Shown here: positions 34,780 to 42,793 of the stretch, in pieces
How the letters are laid out: each line of letters opens with the position of its first letter
Numbering within the stretch: the first letter of the stretch is position 1
DNA from: Clostridium drakei
Lineage (GTDB): Bacteria > Bacillota > Clostridia > Clostridiales > Clostridiaceae
DNA length: 64,000 nt
Reading direction: 5' to 3'
NCBI RefSeq assembly: GCF_000633595.2
Contig: NZ_JIBU02000005.1
Span: 1 to 64,000, forward strand
Notes under the pieces: model-generated
What the model was told of the DNA's origin: nothing
The model's input: the letters and a program-made list of their open reading frames with translations, nothing else
The model's database searches: none
Position numbers and translations under genes: made by a program

Positions 34780-35142
34780 ATGATGCATAAAAATGAAATT
34801 GAAGAAATGGAAATTGTTATAAGTAAATTTTTGAAATTTGGTGTTTTATTAAGTGCTTTTGTAATATTCATAGGTTTTCTAATGTTTTTGATAACTGGAA
34901 ATAGCGGATATCCAGGAAGTACATATCCAACAGGACCTATATCAATTTTAAAAGGAGCTTTGGCATTTAAATCCTATGCAATAATATTAACTGGACTTAT
35001 GATTTTAATTGCAACTCCTGTATTTCGTGTGGGTGTTTCAATTATTGTATTTGCAAAGGAAAAGGACTCTTTATATGTAAAAATCACTTCTTTTGTTTTC
35101 ATAATATTAATTATAAGTTTTATACTTGGGAAAGTTGAGTAA
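34780..35142 (+). CDS. DUF1634 membrane protein
   Basis: A 120-aa protein with three helices (about 20-40, 65-85, 100-118) and the family pattern around GYPGSTYPTGPISILKGAL. DUF1634 genes are typically placed directly after TauE/SafE exporters, as here (ATG immediately after the stop), so it is a likely accessory subunit. A second ATG at 34783 is an alternative start. Confidence 0.85.
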   Translation: MMHKNEIEEMEIVISKFLKFGVLLSAFVIFIGFLMFLITGNSGYPGSTYPTGPISILKGALAFKSYAIILTGLMILIATPVFRVGVSIIVFAKEKDSLYVKITSFVFIILIISFILGKVE

Positions 35143-35261
35143 ACAGATAAATCACAAGTATTATTACTTTGTTTGATGATAACAATGAAAAAAATCATAA
35201 AAAATAGTATTTATTTTTACCTATTAATGGAGTTGTCGCACTAAGAGATTTGGATACAATA

Positions 35262-35520
35262 TATTGTAACATTTATTCTTAATGTAACAGCTTTATTTAA
35301 TGTCTATATTTCACCCAATCTTGGTTTCTAAAAGCAAAGCATTTTTTCACATTGTAGATAAACTCTAATCTTAAATTAAAAGTTTGAATAAAAAATTTAG
35401 TATGAAATTAGAATCTCTATATTGTAATATTATAATATAATCGTATTAAGTAATGGAAATAATAAATATGAAAGAGGATAGTTGTATGTGCTTTTAAATT
35501 TGTGGAAAATATTTTAAAGC
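35262..35520 (+). pseudogene. degenerate copy of the promoter and 5' end of the membrane-ferredoxin gene
   Basis: This gene-free stretch aligns in order with 51039-51245. Shared blocks: CAATATATTGTA (35267 and 51042), an ACAGCT-centred 24-base block, TATGAA then TATATTG(T/C)AATATTA (35401-35432), and a ribosome site plus GTG-CTT-TTA-AAT-TTG-TGG-AAA (35489 onward), which parallels MFLKLWKK at 51210. The copy stops after nine codons. It is probably the remnant of a duplication; the rest of the 450-base gap holds nothing else. Confidence 0.65.
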
Positions 35521-35595
35521 ACATTACAAAAAATTAATGGAAGAAAGTAAATTCATCATAAGGCTATTAAAATATTATAGGTTGGAGTGACTATT

Positions 35596-35787
35596 ATGAT
35601 AATAAAAGTAAATAAGGATATTTGCACACAAGATCATTCATGTTTAGCGGTAAAAATTTGTCCAGTATATGCATTAAAACAAACAGGGTTTGGTTCACCT
35701 AATGTACTTGAAGAGAGATGCGTAAAATGTGGCAAATGTGTATACTATTGTCCTATGGGTGCATTAGAATTTGAAGATGAGGAGTGA
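35596..35787 (+). CDS. small 2x[4Fe-4S]-type ferredoxin
   Basis: A 63-aa ferredoxin-like protein. The second motif is canonical (CVKCGKCVYYCPMGALEF); the first is altered (CTQDHSCLAVKICP), with a stretched spacing, so only one or an unusual cluster may form there. The start at 35596 has GGAGTGA upstream. Its stop overlaps the methyltransferase ribosome site, so the two are co-translated. It lies just after the degenerate copy of the other ferredoxin gene's promoter, which may now drive it. Confidence 0.85.
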   Translation: MIIKVNKDICTQDHSCLAVKICPVYALKQTGFGSPNVLEERCVKCGKCVYYCPMGALEFEDEE

Positions 35788-35792
35788 GTAAG

Positions 35793-36353
35793 ATGCATAA
35801 ATTTGATTTAAAAAAAATAGAAAAACTAGATAATCCTAAAAGAAGAGAGAGCATGCCTCCTGAAGAAACTCTAAAAAAGTTTAAAGTAGATAACAAGGGT
35901 ACGTTACTTGATATAGGTTGTGGTATAGGATATTTTACTATACCAGCAGCAAAAATTATTAATAAAGGAAATGTAATTGGTATAGATATAACATCAGAAA
36001 TTCTTGATATTGCAAAGAGAAAAGTAGAAAATATAAAGAATATAGAATTTAGAAAGAACGAAGAATACTTTTTTCCAGTAGAAGATAATTCTATTGATTA
36101 TGTTTTTGTATGCAATGTTATACATGAAATAGAGGATAAAGTGAGATTTTTTGCTGAGGTAAAAAGAGTATTAAAAAATCAGGGATATTTTTGTATAATT
36201 GAATGGGATAAAAGGAATATGAAAAATGGTCCATCAGTAAATGAAAGAATATCAAAAGAAGAAATAAAAAGCCTAGTTGAACCTCTAAAATTTACATTTT
36301 TAGAAGAAGTAAATATTAATAATGAACATTATGGTATAAAATTTAAAATATAA
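35793..36353 (+). CDS. class I SAM-dependent methyltransferase
   Basis: A 186-aa methyltransferase: motif I LLDIGCGIGYFTIPAA (about 36-51), acidic loop GIDITSEIL, then VFVCNVIHEIEDKVRFFAEVKRVLK. The substrate is unknown. The ATG at 35793 is eight bases after GAGGAG. Arranged in an operon with the small ferredoxin; arsenic- or metal-type methyltransferases are often so placed, but cysteines for arsenite are absent, so that is not claimed. Confidence 0.85.
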   Translation: MHKFDLKKIEKLDNPKRRESMPPEETLKKFKVDNKGTLLDIGCGIGYFTIPAAKIINKGNVIGIDITSEILDIAKRKVENIKNIEFRKNEEYFFPVEDNSIDYVFVCNVIHEIEDKVRFFAEVKRVLKNQGYFCIIEWDKRNMKNGPSVNERISKEEIKSLVEPLKFTFLEEVNINNEHYGIKFKI

Positions 36354-36390
36354 TAAAAACAAAATATTAGTTTTTATTGAGAATAAAAAA

Positions 36391-36425
36391 ACAGTTAGAA
36401 TAATTTTAAAAACTATTCTAATTGT
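36391..36425 (+). terminator. terminator, duplicated at 62.9 kb
   Basis: Stem ACAGTTAGAATA/TATTCTAATTGT followed by seven T. Both arm and loop sequence are nearly identical to 62929-62963, and the similarity runs on for another 30 bases downstream. Confidence 0.85.
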
Positions 36426-36478
36426 TTTTTTGATATATTAAACAGAAATTAACTCAGCAATATTTTGTAAAATAGAAA

Positions 36479-36527
36479 TTGATATATAGTTAGCATATGC
36501 TATAATTATATTTATAGCATATGCTAA
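36479..36527 (+). promoter_or_regulatory. promoter flanked by TTAGCATATGCTATA operators
   Basis: TTGATA (36479-36484), 16-base spacer, TATAAT (36501-36506). TTAGCATATGCTATA (36490-36504) and its exact reverse complement (36513-36527) straddle the -10 and the start point, so binding would block transcription of the DUF1847-MOSC-mod operon. The half-sites resemble those at 42707-42770. Confidence 0.75.
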
Positions 36528-36631
36528 TAGTTGCTTAGATAATTAATATAGTTATGCTTTTTGTGAATAAATTTTATCTTAAAGGCATGATTAATATTTA
36601 AAATAAAACGAAGAAGGTTTGAGGTGGGAAT

Positions 36632-37255
36632 ATGTATACTTGTGCTATGTGTAGTGAACATTATTGTAAGAAAGGAGAACTTGAAAAATTACCGGCTAAT
36701 TGTCCTTGTAATGAAAAAGAGGAGCAAGAAAAAATAAAAAAATTATATTCTGAAGATGAAAATTATAAATTAGCACATAATTCTGCTTTAGTTGAAGCAG
36801 AAGGATATTGTAAAAAAACAAGACTTGAAGAGATAATGGATTTTGCTAATAAATGCAGTTTTAAAAAATTAGGTGTAGCTTTTTGTGTAGGATTAAGCAA
36901 TGAAGCAAAAGTGTTATGTACAATATTAAAACATAATGGATTTGAGGTCAATTCTGTGGTCTGTAAAAATGGAAGTATACCTAAAGAATTTTTGAATATT
37001 AAGGATAGTGAAAAGGTAAAACCTGGTAGCTACGAAGCTATGTGTAATCCTGTAGGACAAGCTATTTTTTTAAATAATGCTAAGACGGATTTAAATATTA
37101 TTTTAGGGTTATGTGTAGGTCACGATTCATTATTTATAAAATATTCTGATGCACCAATAACTGTTTTTGCAGTTAAGGATAGAGTACTTGCACATAATCC
37201 TATAGGTGCATTATATCTTTCAGATGGATACTATAAAAATAAGCTATATAAATAG
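36632..37255 (+). CDS. DUF1847 cysteine-rich protein
   Basis: A 207-aa protein with an N-terminal cysteine cluster (CAMCSEHYC at 4-12, NCPC near 24-27) that looks like a metal or Fe-S site, and more cysteines at 60, 76, 86, 103 and 113. The C-terminal half is compact with NPVGQAIFLNNAKTDLNIILGLCVGHDS. DUF1847 proteins are anaerobe-specific and have no assigned function. First gene behind the operator-flanked promoter of the molybdate block, which suggests a role in metal or oxyanion handling. Confidence 0.82.
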   Translation: MYTCAMCSEHYCKKGELEKLPANCPCNEKEEQEKIKKLYSEDENYKLAHNSALVEAEGYCKKTRLEEIMDFANKCSFKKLGVAFCVGLSNEAKVLCTILKHNGFEVNSVVCKNGSIPKEFLNIKDSEKVKPGSYEAMCNPVGQAIFLNNAKTDLNIILGLCVGHDSLFIKYSDAPITVFAVKDRVLAHNPIGALYLSDGYYKNKLYK

Positions 37256-37301
37256 TAGTATTTAGAATAAATATGCAGCTAAATTTTGAAAGGAGATTTT
37301 T

Positions 37302-37727
37302 ATGGGTGAAGTAATTTCTCTAAACATTAGTGAAAAGAGAGGGACTGAAAAAGCTCAAGTTTCTTTTGTTAATGCTATTGAAGGATTTGGAATTGAAGGT
37401 GATGCACATGCTGGAAATTGGGATAGGCAAATAAGTATTCTTCCTATAGAAGCTATGAGTAAGATTCCTTCTAATAAGATGGAAGAAGTCAAAAATGGAG
37501 GATTTACTGAAAATATTACTATATCAGGTATTTTGCTTGATGATCTTAAAATTGGAGATGTAATTCAAGTTGGAGAAGCTGTAATTAAAATACAACATAT
37601 AGGTAAAGAAGAGTACAAGGAACATGGAAGACCTTACATAGTTAGCAGAGAAGGTAGATTTGGTATAGTAATTAGAGGTGGCAAAATAAATATTGGCGAT
37701 TTTGTAAAAACAATAAAATCAGAATAA
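37302..37727 (+). CDS. MOSC-domain protein
   Basis: A 141-aa stand-alone MOSC beta-barrel, related to the C-terminal domain of molybdenum cofactor sulfurase (GIEGDAHAGNWDRQISIL, GGFTENITISGI, KIQHIGKEEYKEHGRPYIVSREGRFGIVI with the conserved cysteine position replaced). MOSC proteins deliver sulfur to metal-pterin centres. Placed between DUF1847 and modA with AAAGGAG ribosome site, which fits a molybdenum or tungsten role. Confidence 0.87.
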   Translation: MGEVISLNISEKRGTEKAQVSFVNAIEGFGIEGDAHAGNWDRQISILPIEAMSKIPSNKMEEVKNGGFTENITISGILLDDLKIGDVIQVGEAVIKIQHIGKEEYKEHGRPYIVSREGRFGIVIRGGKINIGDFVKTIKSE

Positions 37728-37760
37728 TTAATATATTTAAAAATAAGGGGGATAAGTATT

Positions 37761-38558
37761 ATGAAAACAAAAAAATTAATAAGTTCAGTTTTAGTTTTTT
37801 TGATAACTTCCATTGCATTTATGGGATGTGGTCAAAAGCAGGAGAATACTACTAAAAGCAGCAGTAAGGATAAAAAAGAGTTGCTAATCTATTGTGGTGC
37901 AGGATTAAATAAACCTATGGAGGAAATTGGTAAAAGTTTTGAAAAAAAATATGGAGTTAAAATTCAATATACTTATGCTAATGCTTCACAGCTTATAGGC
38001 CAAATGGAAGTTTCACATAAAGGTGATATTTGCGTATTGCCATCTGATGAGGATTATAATACAGCTAATAAAAAAAATCTTACTTTAGAAAAAAAGGATT
38101 TGGCTTATCATATACCTGTAATTGCAGTACCTAAAGGTAATCCTGCTAGTATAACTAATATAAAAGATCTTTCTAAACCTGGAGTTAAAATTATTTTAGG
38201 AGATCCTAAAACATCACCATTAGGCATGCTTGCATATAAGTTATTTGTAAAGGCTGGGATAGAGCAGCAGACTAAGAATAATACTGTTTCTACAGTTACT
38301 ACAGTAAATGAAATAGTAACATTCCTTTCTGCAAAAAAAGCAGATGCATCTATTGTATGGGAGGATAATGCTCTAAATGCGGCTAAAAATATAGATATAG
38401 TACAAATTCCTGAAAAAGAAAATTTAATTAAGGTAATACCTATAGCGGCTTTAAAAAGTTCTAAAGAAACTGAGTTATGTAAAAAGTTTATAGACTTTAC
38501 TGCTTCGGATGAAGGAAAAGCTATATTTGTCAAATACAATTTAAAGCCTTTAAAGTAA
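37761..38558 (+). CDS. modA: molybdate/tungstate-binding lipoprotein
   Basis: A 265-aa extracellular binding protein with a lipobox (SIAFMGCGQ, Cys23) cut by signal peptidase II after Lgt action. The mature domain has the ModA-type start LLIYCGAGLNKPMEEIGKSF, then DICVLPSDEDYN and ILGDPKTSPLGMLAYKLF. It would bind molybdate or tungstate for the ModB/ModC importer encoded next. Which oxyanion is favoured cannot be told from sequence. Confidence 0.88.
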   Translation: MKTKKLISSVLVFLITSIAFMGCGQKQENTTKSSSKDKKELLIYCGAGLNKPMEEIGKSFEKKYGVKIQYTYANASQLIGQMEVSHKGDICVLPSDEDYNTANKKNLTLEKKDLAYHIPVIAVPKGNPASITNIKDLSKPGVKIILGDPKTSPLGMLAYKLFVKAGIEQQTKNNTVSTVTTVNEIVTFLSAKKADASIVWEDNALNAAKNIDIVQIPEKENLIKVIPIAALKSSKETELCKKFIDFTASDEGKAIFVKYNLKPLK

Positions 38559-38662
38559 TATGAAGTGAAATTTTAATCATTATAGAGTAAGAGCCCATAT
38601 TTATTATGTAAATACAATTTTATAATTGAAGATAATTTAAATAGTAATTTGAAAGGCAGCTT

Positions 38663-39463
38663 ATGATGTTTAATAAAAACTATAAAGATATTTGTTTTAA
38701 GATAATTATAGGTCTATTTATAACGATTTTTATAACCTTTATAGCGCTTACTATAGGTATAGTTTTAGGCAAGTGCTTTTTTATACTTAAAGAAATTGTT
38801 GAGGATACAGAAATTCAATTTGCAATTAAGTTAACTTTGTATACGGCAACTGTGTCTACAATAATTTGTTTGATATTTTCTGTGCCAATAGCTTATGGAC
38901 TAGCTAGATTTAAATTTTGGGGTAAACGATTTATTAGTTCCATAATACAAATACCAAACTCTATTCCACCTATTGCATCAGGAATTGCATTGTTATTGTT
39001 ATTTAGCACAAAACCAATGGAGAATATTTTAAATAATCTAGGTATGGACCCTGTTTTTTCTGTTAAAGGGATTATATTGGCACATTTTTTCATCAATACT
39101 CCATATATGATAAGAATTTTTAGAATAACCTTTGAAGATATTAATCCTAAACTTGAATTTGTAGCTAGAACATTGGGATACAGTAGTTGGGGAGCATTTT
39201 TTAAGGTAACACTTCCTTTAGCAAGAAATGGCTTGGTTTCAGGAATTATAATAACTTGGACAAATGCATTAGGTGAGTTTGGTACTGCACTTATGCTAGC
39301 AGGTGCCATTCGAATGAAAACGGAAACTTTACCAGCAGCAATATTTTTAAATCTATCAAGTGGAAATTTAGATAAGGCTTTAGCTGCAGCTGCTATATTA
39401 ATAATTATATCTGTAGTTTGTTTATTTATATTTGAGTGCTTAGGAAAAGATAAAAGATTTTAA
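38663..39463 (+). CDS. modB: molybdate/tungstate ABC transporter permease
   Basis: A 266-aa membrane permease with six helices and the ABC coupling loop EFVARTLGYSSWGAFFKVTLPLARNGLVSG (about 172-200). The motif NALGEFGTALMLAG is typical of ModB/WtpB/TupB permeases. An ATG at 38666 is an equal alternative start. Cotranscribed with modA (104 bases) and modC (28 bases). Confidence 0.9.
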   Translation: MMFNKNYKDICFKIIIGLFITIFITFIALTIGIVLGKCFFILKEIVEDTEIQFAIKLTLYTATVSTIICLIFSVPIAYGLARFKFWGKRFISSIIQIPNSIPPIASGIALLLLFSTKPMENILNNLGMDPVFSVKGIILAHFFINTPYMIRIFRITFEDINPKLEFVARTLGYSSWGAFFKVTLPLARNGLVSGIIITWTNALGEFGTALMLAGAIRMKTETLPAAIFLNLSSGNLDKALAAAAILIIISVVCLFIFECLGKDKRF

Positions 39464-39491
39464 ATAATTTAATGAAAAAGGAGTTAAAAGT

Positions 39492-40202
39492 ATGCTTAAG
39501 TTGGAGCATATTAATAAAAAGCTTGGAGATTTTAGACTTAAAGATATAAATTTTGAGGTAGATCAAGGAGAATATTTTGTAATACTAGGGCCTACGGGAA
39601 CAGGAAAAACAATAATATTGGAAACTATAGCTGGTATATATGCTCCAGATAGTGGTGATATATATATTAACAACATAAGCATAAGTAACCTTCCACCAGA
39701 AAAAAGAAACATAGGATTTGTATATCAAGATTATTTGCTGTTTCCTCACCTTTCTGTTAGAAAAAATATAGTTTTTGGGTTGAAAGCTAGGAATGTAAAT
39801 AAAGCTGATATGGATAAAGCTTTACAGGAAATAAGTACAATGCTTGGTATAGATCACTTATTGAATAGAAATCCTTTGACATTAAGTGGAGGAGAACAAC
39901 AGAGAGTTGCTTTTGCAAGGGCTGTTGTGACTTCACCAAAGATATTATTACTGGATGAAGTAAGCAGTGCTTTAGATCCACGTACTAAAGAAATTTTTCA
40001 ACATAACTTAAAAAAAATTCATGAAAAGCTAAAGACTACAACTATTCATATAACTCATGATTTTAATGAGGCAGTATATTTAGCTGATAGGATAGCTATT
40101 ATGAAAGATGGTGAAATTTGTGAAATAGGAACTCCTGAGGAAATATTTAAAAATCCTAAATCAGAGTTTGTAGCAAATTTTACAGGGTGTAAAACTTTGT
40201 AA
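39492..40202 (+). CDS. modC: molybdate/tungstate ABC transporter ATPase
   Basis: A 236-aa ABC ATPase: Walker A GPTGTGKT (33-40), Q-loop VYQDYLLFPHLSV, signature LSGGEQQRVAFARA, Walker B ILLLDEVSSALD, H-loop ITHD. It lacks the C-terminal Mop/TOBE oxyanion-binding domain of E. coli ModC and so matches the short WtpC/TupC-like form; feedback by bound molybdate at that domain is therefore absent. Confidence 0.9.
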   Translation: MLKLEHINKKLGDFRLKDINFEVDQGEYFVILGPTGTGKTIILETIAGIYAPDSGDIYINNISISNLPPEKRNIGFVYQDYLLFPHLSVRKNIVFGLKARNVNKADMDKALQEISTMLGIDHLLNRNPLTLSGGEQQRVAFARAVVTSPKILLLDEVSSALDPRTKEIFQHNLKKIHEKLKTTTIHITHDFNEAVYLADRIAIMKDGEICEIGTPEEIFKNPKSEFVANFTGCKTL

Positions 40203-40236
40203 AGCTGAGTTAATTATATTTGTGGGAGGTATTTAA

Positions 40237-40971
40237 ATGAACAAAAATGAATTTTATAATGATTTATTTGGTAAGTTTAAAAAGCTTGTAGAAGATAATG
40301 GATTGTTAAATGAAGAAGTAAAAATAACAGGAAGAGCTTTAACTACAGAAGAAGCTATAGGAAATACTGAAAGAAAAGATTTTCCCATTATAAAAGGAAA
40401 AGAAAAATTGCTGCAAGCAGATTTTAAAGGTATTAAAGGCCAAGCATTTACAGATATGCCGAATAATTTCCTGGGAAATTTAAAACAAATAATTGAAATG
40501 CCACTTAACACAAACTTTGATACAGCTGTATACATTGCCACTTTAAATGCTGTATGCAGATATTTAGGAATGACAGATAATACAGTACACTGTAAAGATG
40601 GAGAACCAGAAAGCTGTGCTTTGGAGTTAGTAGAATATATAAAAAATAAATATGGCAGTCCTAAAATTGCATTAATAGGATTTCAACCAGCTATGTTAGA
40701 AAATTTGGGTAAAAATTATAAGGTAAGGATTGTGGATTTAGATGACAATAATATAGGAAAAGTTAAATATGGAGTAATGGTTGAGGATGGAAGTAAATCA
40801 ATTGATGATTTGTTGAATTGGTGTGATATTGTGGTTGCTACAGGCAGCACTGTAGCTAATAAGACAATAACTAATGTTTTATTAGATAAGCCAACTATAT
40901 TTTTTGGAACTACTCTTGCAGGTACAGCAGCTTTAATGAAGCTTGAAAGATTTTGTCCTTGCTCGAAATAA
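40237..40971 (+). CDS. DUF364 protein (putative heavy-metal chelation)
   Basis: A 244-aa protein with a Rossmann-like C-terminal half (KIALIGFQPAMLENLGKNYKVRIVDLDDNNIG; DIVVATGSTVANKTITNVLL; FFGTTLAGTAALMKLERFCPCSK). DUF364 members, also called heavy-metal-chelation domain proteins, accompany molybdate and metal transporters in anaerobes. The terminal CPC could hold metal. Last gene of the mod operon. Confidence 0.82.
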   Translation: MNKNEFYNDLFGKFKKLVEDNGLLNEEVKITGRALTTEEAIGNTERKDFPIIKGKEKLLQADFKGIKGQAFTDMPNNFLGNLKQIIEMPLNTNFDTAVYIATLNAVCRYLGMTDNTVHCKDGEPESCALELVEYIKNKYGSPKIALIGFQPAMLENLGKNYKVRIVDLDDNNIGKVKYGVMVEDGSKSIDDLLNWCDIVVATGSTVANKTITNVLLDKPTIFFGTTLAGTAALMKLERFCPCSK

Positions 40972-41005
40972 TAAAAATGTTTAATTAGTAAAATTCTATC
41001 TACCT

Positions 41006-41053
41006 AGAGGTATTCATCACAGGCAAGCTCTATCTGGGTCTAAGAATTATTTG
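41006..41053 (+). repeat. dispersed repeat copy 1
   Basis: AGAGGTATTCATCACAGGCA and the following 28 bases match 50194-50242 at about 80 percent, and part of 52049-52080 in inverted orientation. It lies in the gap between the DUF364 and NifX-like genes. Confidence 0.7.
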
Positions 41054-41083
41054 ATATCTATATAAATAAAGCGAGGTGAAAAT

Positions 41084-41452
41084 ATGAATATTTCAGTGGC
41101 AGCAAATGGAAAAAATTTAAGTAGCAAGGTGTCTGGAAAATTTGAAAAATGTTTGTATTTATTGATTGTTGATATGAATGATTTAAATATTACAGTTATA
41201 AAAAATGATGAATTGTTTGAAGATTCATACCCTAAAAGTCTTGCTGATGATATATTGAAGTATGATTGTGAGGCATTGATTACAGGTGATATAGAAAAAA
41301 CAGCATTTGATATTTTAGCAGATGCAGGAGTGACAAGATTCTTTGGTGCTGGCTATTCAGTTGAAAAAGCTCTTGAAGAAATGGAAAAAAGATCATTGAA
41401 GTTAATTAGAAATTATGATGGAACAAATAGTTGTGGAAGCAATCATTATTAA
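41084..41452 (+). CDS. NifX/NifB-type Fe-Mo cofactor-binding domain protein
   Basis: A 122-aa single-domain protein of the dinitrogenase iron-molybdenum cofactor biosynthesis family. The start MNISVAANGKNLSSKVSGKFEKCLYLLIVD follows the family pattern, although the HFGHC-type motif is degenerate here; the middle has CEALITGDIEKTAFDILADAGV. It ends NSCGSNHY. Such proteins carry Fe-Mo or Mo-Cu clusters during assembly. Placed after the mod operon. Confidence 0.85.
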   Translation: MNISVAANGKNLSSKVSGKFEKCLYLLIVDMNDLNITVIKNDELFEDSYPKSLADDILKYDCEALITGDIEKTAFDILADAGVTRFFGAGYSVEKALEEMEKRSLKLIRNYDGTNSCGSNHY

Positions 41453-41492
41453 TTATAAGTAGTGATTCTAGTTAATATAAAAAAGCATAATG

Positions 41493-41534
41493 CGACACAA
41501 GTGAATGTAAGCAAAGTAATTTTCACTTGTGTCG
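41493..41534 (+). terminator. terminator after NifX-like gene
   Basis: Thirteen-bp stem (41493-41505 with 41522-41534, core GACACAAGTGAA) and a T-rich tail. The arms and TGTAAGC loop start resemble the hairpin after thioredoxin at 27453. Confidence 0.82.
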
Positions 41535-41572
41535 TAATTTATTTATTAATGTAAATTTTAGTGTGGAATCTA

Positions 41573-41625
41573 TTGACAATTGTGGCATATATGTATATTA
41601 TATATTTAAATGCAAATGATTTGCA
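41573..41625 (+). promoter_or_regulatory. znuA-type promoter with Zur/Fur-like box
   Basis: TTGACA (41573-41578), 17-base spacer, TATTAT (41596-41601). A perfect 7-1-7 palindrome TGCAAATGATTTGCA (41611-41625) covers the start region, the classic architecture for a Fur-family repressor. The Fur paralog at 46.1 kb is a candidate. Confidence 0.78.
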
Positions 41626-41650
41626 ACAACTTTGTTTAAGGAGTGAAAAA

Positions 41651-42580
41651 ATGTATAAAAAAATAATCTCAATTTTAATTTTAATGTGTACTGTTATAAC
41701 TTTTTCAGCATGCGGTAATTTTAGTAAAGTTGGCAGTAATAAGACTAATGATAAAAATGAGTCTCAGGGCAAAATACAAGTTGTAGTTTCTTTTAATGCT
41801 ATGAGAGAATTTGTTGAAGCAGTAGGTAAGGATAAGGTAGAAGTTAAAACGATGATTCCAAATGGAACTGAACCACATGATTTTGAGCCTAAGGCGAGGA
41901 ATCTTGAAGATTTAAATAAAGCTAAAGTATTTGTCTATAATGGATTTGGAATGGAGTCTTGGGTAGATAAATCTCTTGAAGTACTGGATAACAAACAACT
42001 AGTTACAGTTGAGGCATCAAAGGGCTTTGATCCAATAAAAAATACTGATGAAGGTGAGATTAAAGAACATGGACAAAATGACCCACATGTATGGTTAAGC
42101 TTAAAAGGAGCAGAATTTCAAGCAAAAAACATAAAAGAAGCTTTAGTAAAGGTTGATCCATCTAATAAAGATTATTATGAAAAAAACTATAAAGATTTTT
42201 CAACTCAACTTGATAGCTTATATAATGATTATAAGAAAAAGTTTGATACAGCAGCTAATAAAAATTTTGTTACAGGTCATGCGGCATTTGCCTATCTTTG
42301 CAGAGATTTTGGATTGAAACAAAATAGTGTAGAAGATGTATTTGCAGAAGGTGAGCCAACAACTAAAAAAATGGAAGAACTAATTAGTTATTCCAAGAAA
42401 AATAAAATAAAAACTATATTTGTAGAGGATATGGTAAGTCCTAAAGTTTCAGAAACTCTTGCTAAAGAAGTTGGAGCTAAAGTACAAAAAATTTATACTT
42501 TAGAAAACCAGGAAGATAATAAAGATTATATTCAAAGTATGAAGGGAAATTTAGAACTAATATATAATAGTCTAAAATAA
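41651..42580 (+). CDS. znuA: zinc/manganese-type metal-binding lipoprotein
   Basis: A 309-aa cluster 9 binding protein with a lipobox (ITFSACGN, Cys20). Metal ligands are visible: H in GTEPHDFEP (near 75), H in NDPHVWLS (near 140), H in FVTGHAAFAYL (near 205) and D in FVEDMVSP (near 280). No permease or ATPase follows, so it must rely on components elsewhere or serve as a scavenger. The ATG at 41651 follows AAGGAGTG; the 30 upstream codons overlap the Zur box. The metal specificity is inferred only. Confidence 0.88.
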   Translation: MYKKIISILILMCTVITFSACGNFSKVGSNKTNDKNESQGKIQVVVSFNAMREFVEAVGKDKVEVKTMIPNGTEPHDFEPKARNLEDLNKAKVFVYNGFGMESWVDKSLEVLDNKQLVTVEASKGFDPIKNTDEGEIKEHGQNDPHVWLSLKGAEFQAKNIKEALVKVDPSNKDYYEKNYKDFSTQLDSLYNDYKKKFDTAANKNFVTGHAAFAYLCRDFGLKQNSVEDVFAEGEPTTKKMEELISYSKKNKIKTIFVEDMVSPKVSETLAKEVGAKVQKIYTLENQEDNKDYIQSMKGNLELIYNSLK

Positions 42581-42650
42581 TGAGTACTTTTATATAGAAG
42601 TATTGAAAATATGATTAAAATAATATAAAGCCATGATTATTTATTGAAAA

Positions 42651-42697
42651 AATGCCTTTAGAAAAATTACATGATATGTAAAGTTTCTAAAGGCATT
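42651..42697 (+). terminator. terminator of znuA-like gene
   Basis: Fourteen-bp perfect stem (42651-42664, 42684-42697) followed by a T-rich tail. Confidence 0.85.
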
Positions 42698-42706
42698 TAA
42701 ATTTTT

Positions 42707-42770
42707 TATTATTGGCATTTGACAATAATAAAAAGCTGGTGTAATATATAATTAGCAAATGCCAATAATA
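42707..42770 (+). promoter_or_regulatory. promoter of the Mrp/MinD block with 14-bp inverted operators
   Basis: TTGACA (42719-42724), exactly 17 bases, TAATAT (42742-42747). TATTATTGGCATTT (42707-42720) and its exact reverse complement (42757-42770) flank the promoter. The right half, TTAGCAAATGCCAATA, matches the operator at 36513-36530 at 12 of 14 core bases. Confidence 0.8.
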
Positions 42771-42793
42771 AAAATAGACAAGGAGTGGAAATT

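Noticed and set aside
35596-35787. Second selenoprotein or Sec-containing ferredoxin
   Set aside because: The frame has no internal TGA; the altered first cluster is a plain sequence change.
35784-35792. GTG at 35784 as methyltransferase start
   Set aside because: It lies within the ribosome site region and overlaps the ferredoxin stop; the ATG at 35793 has the right spacing.
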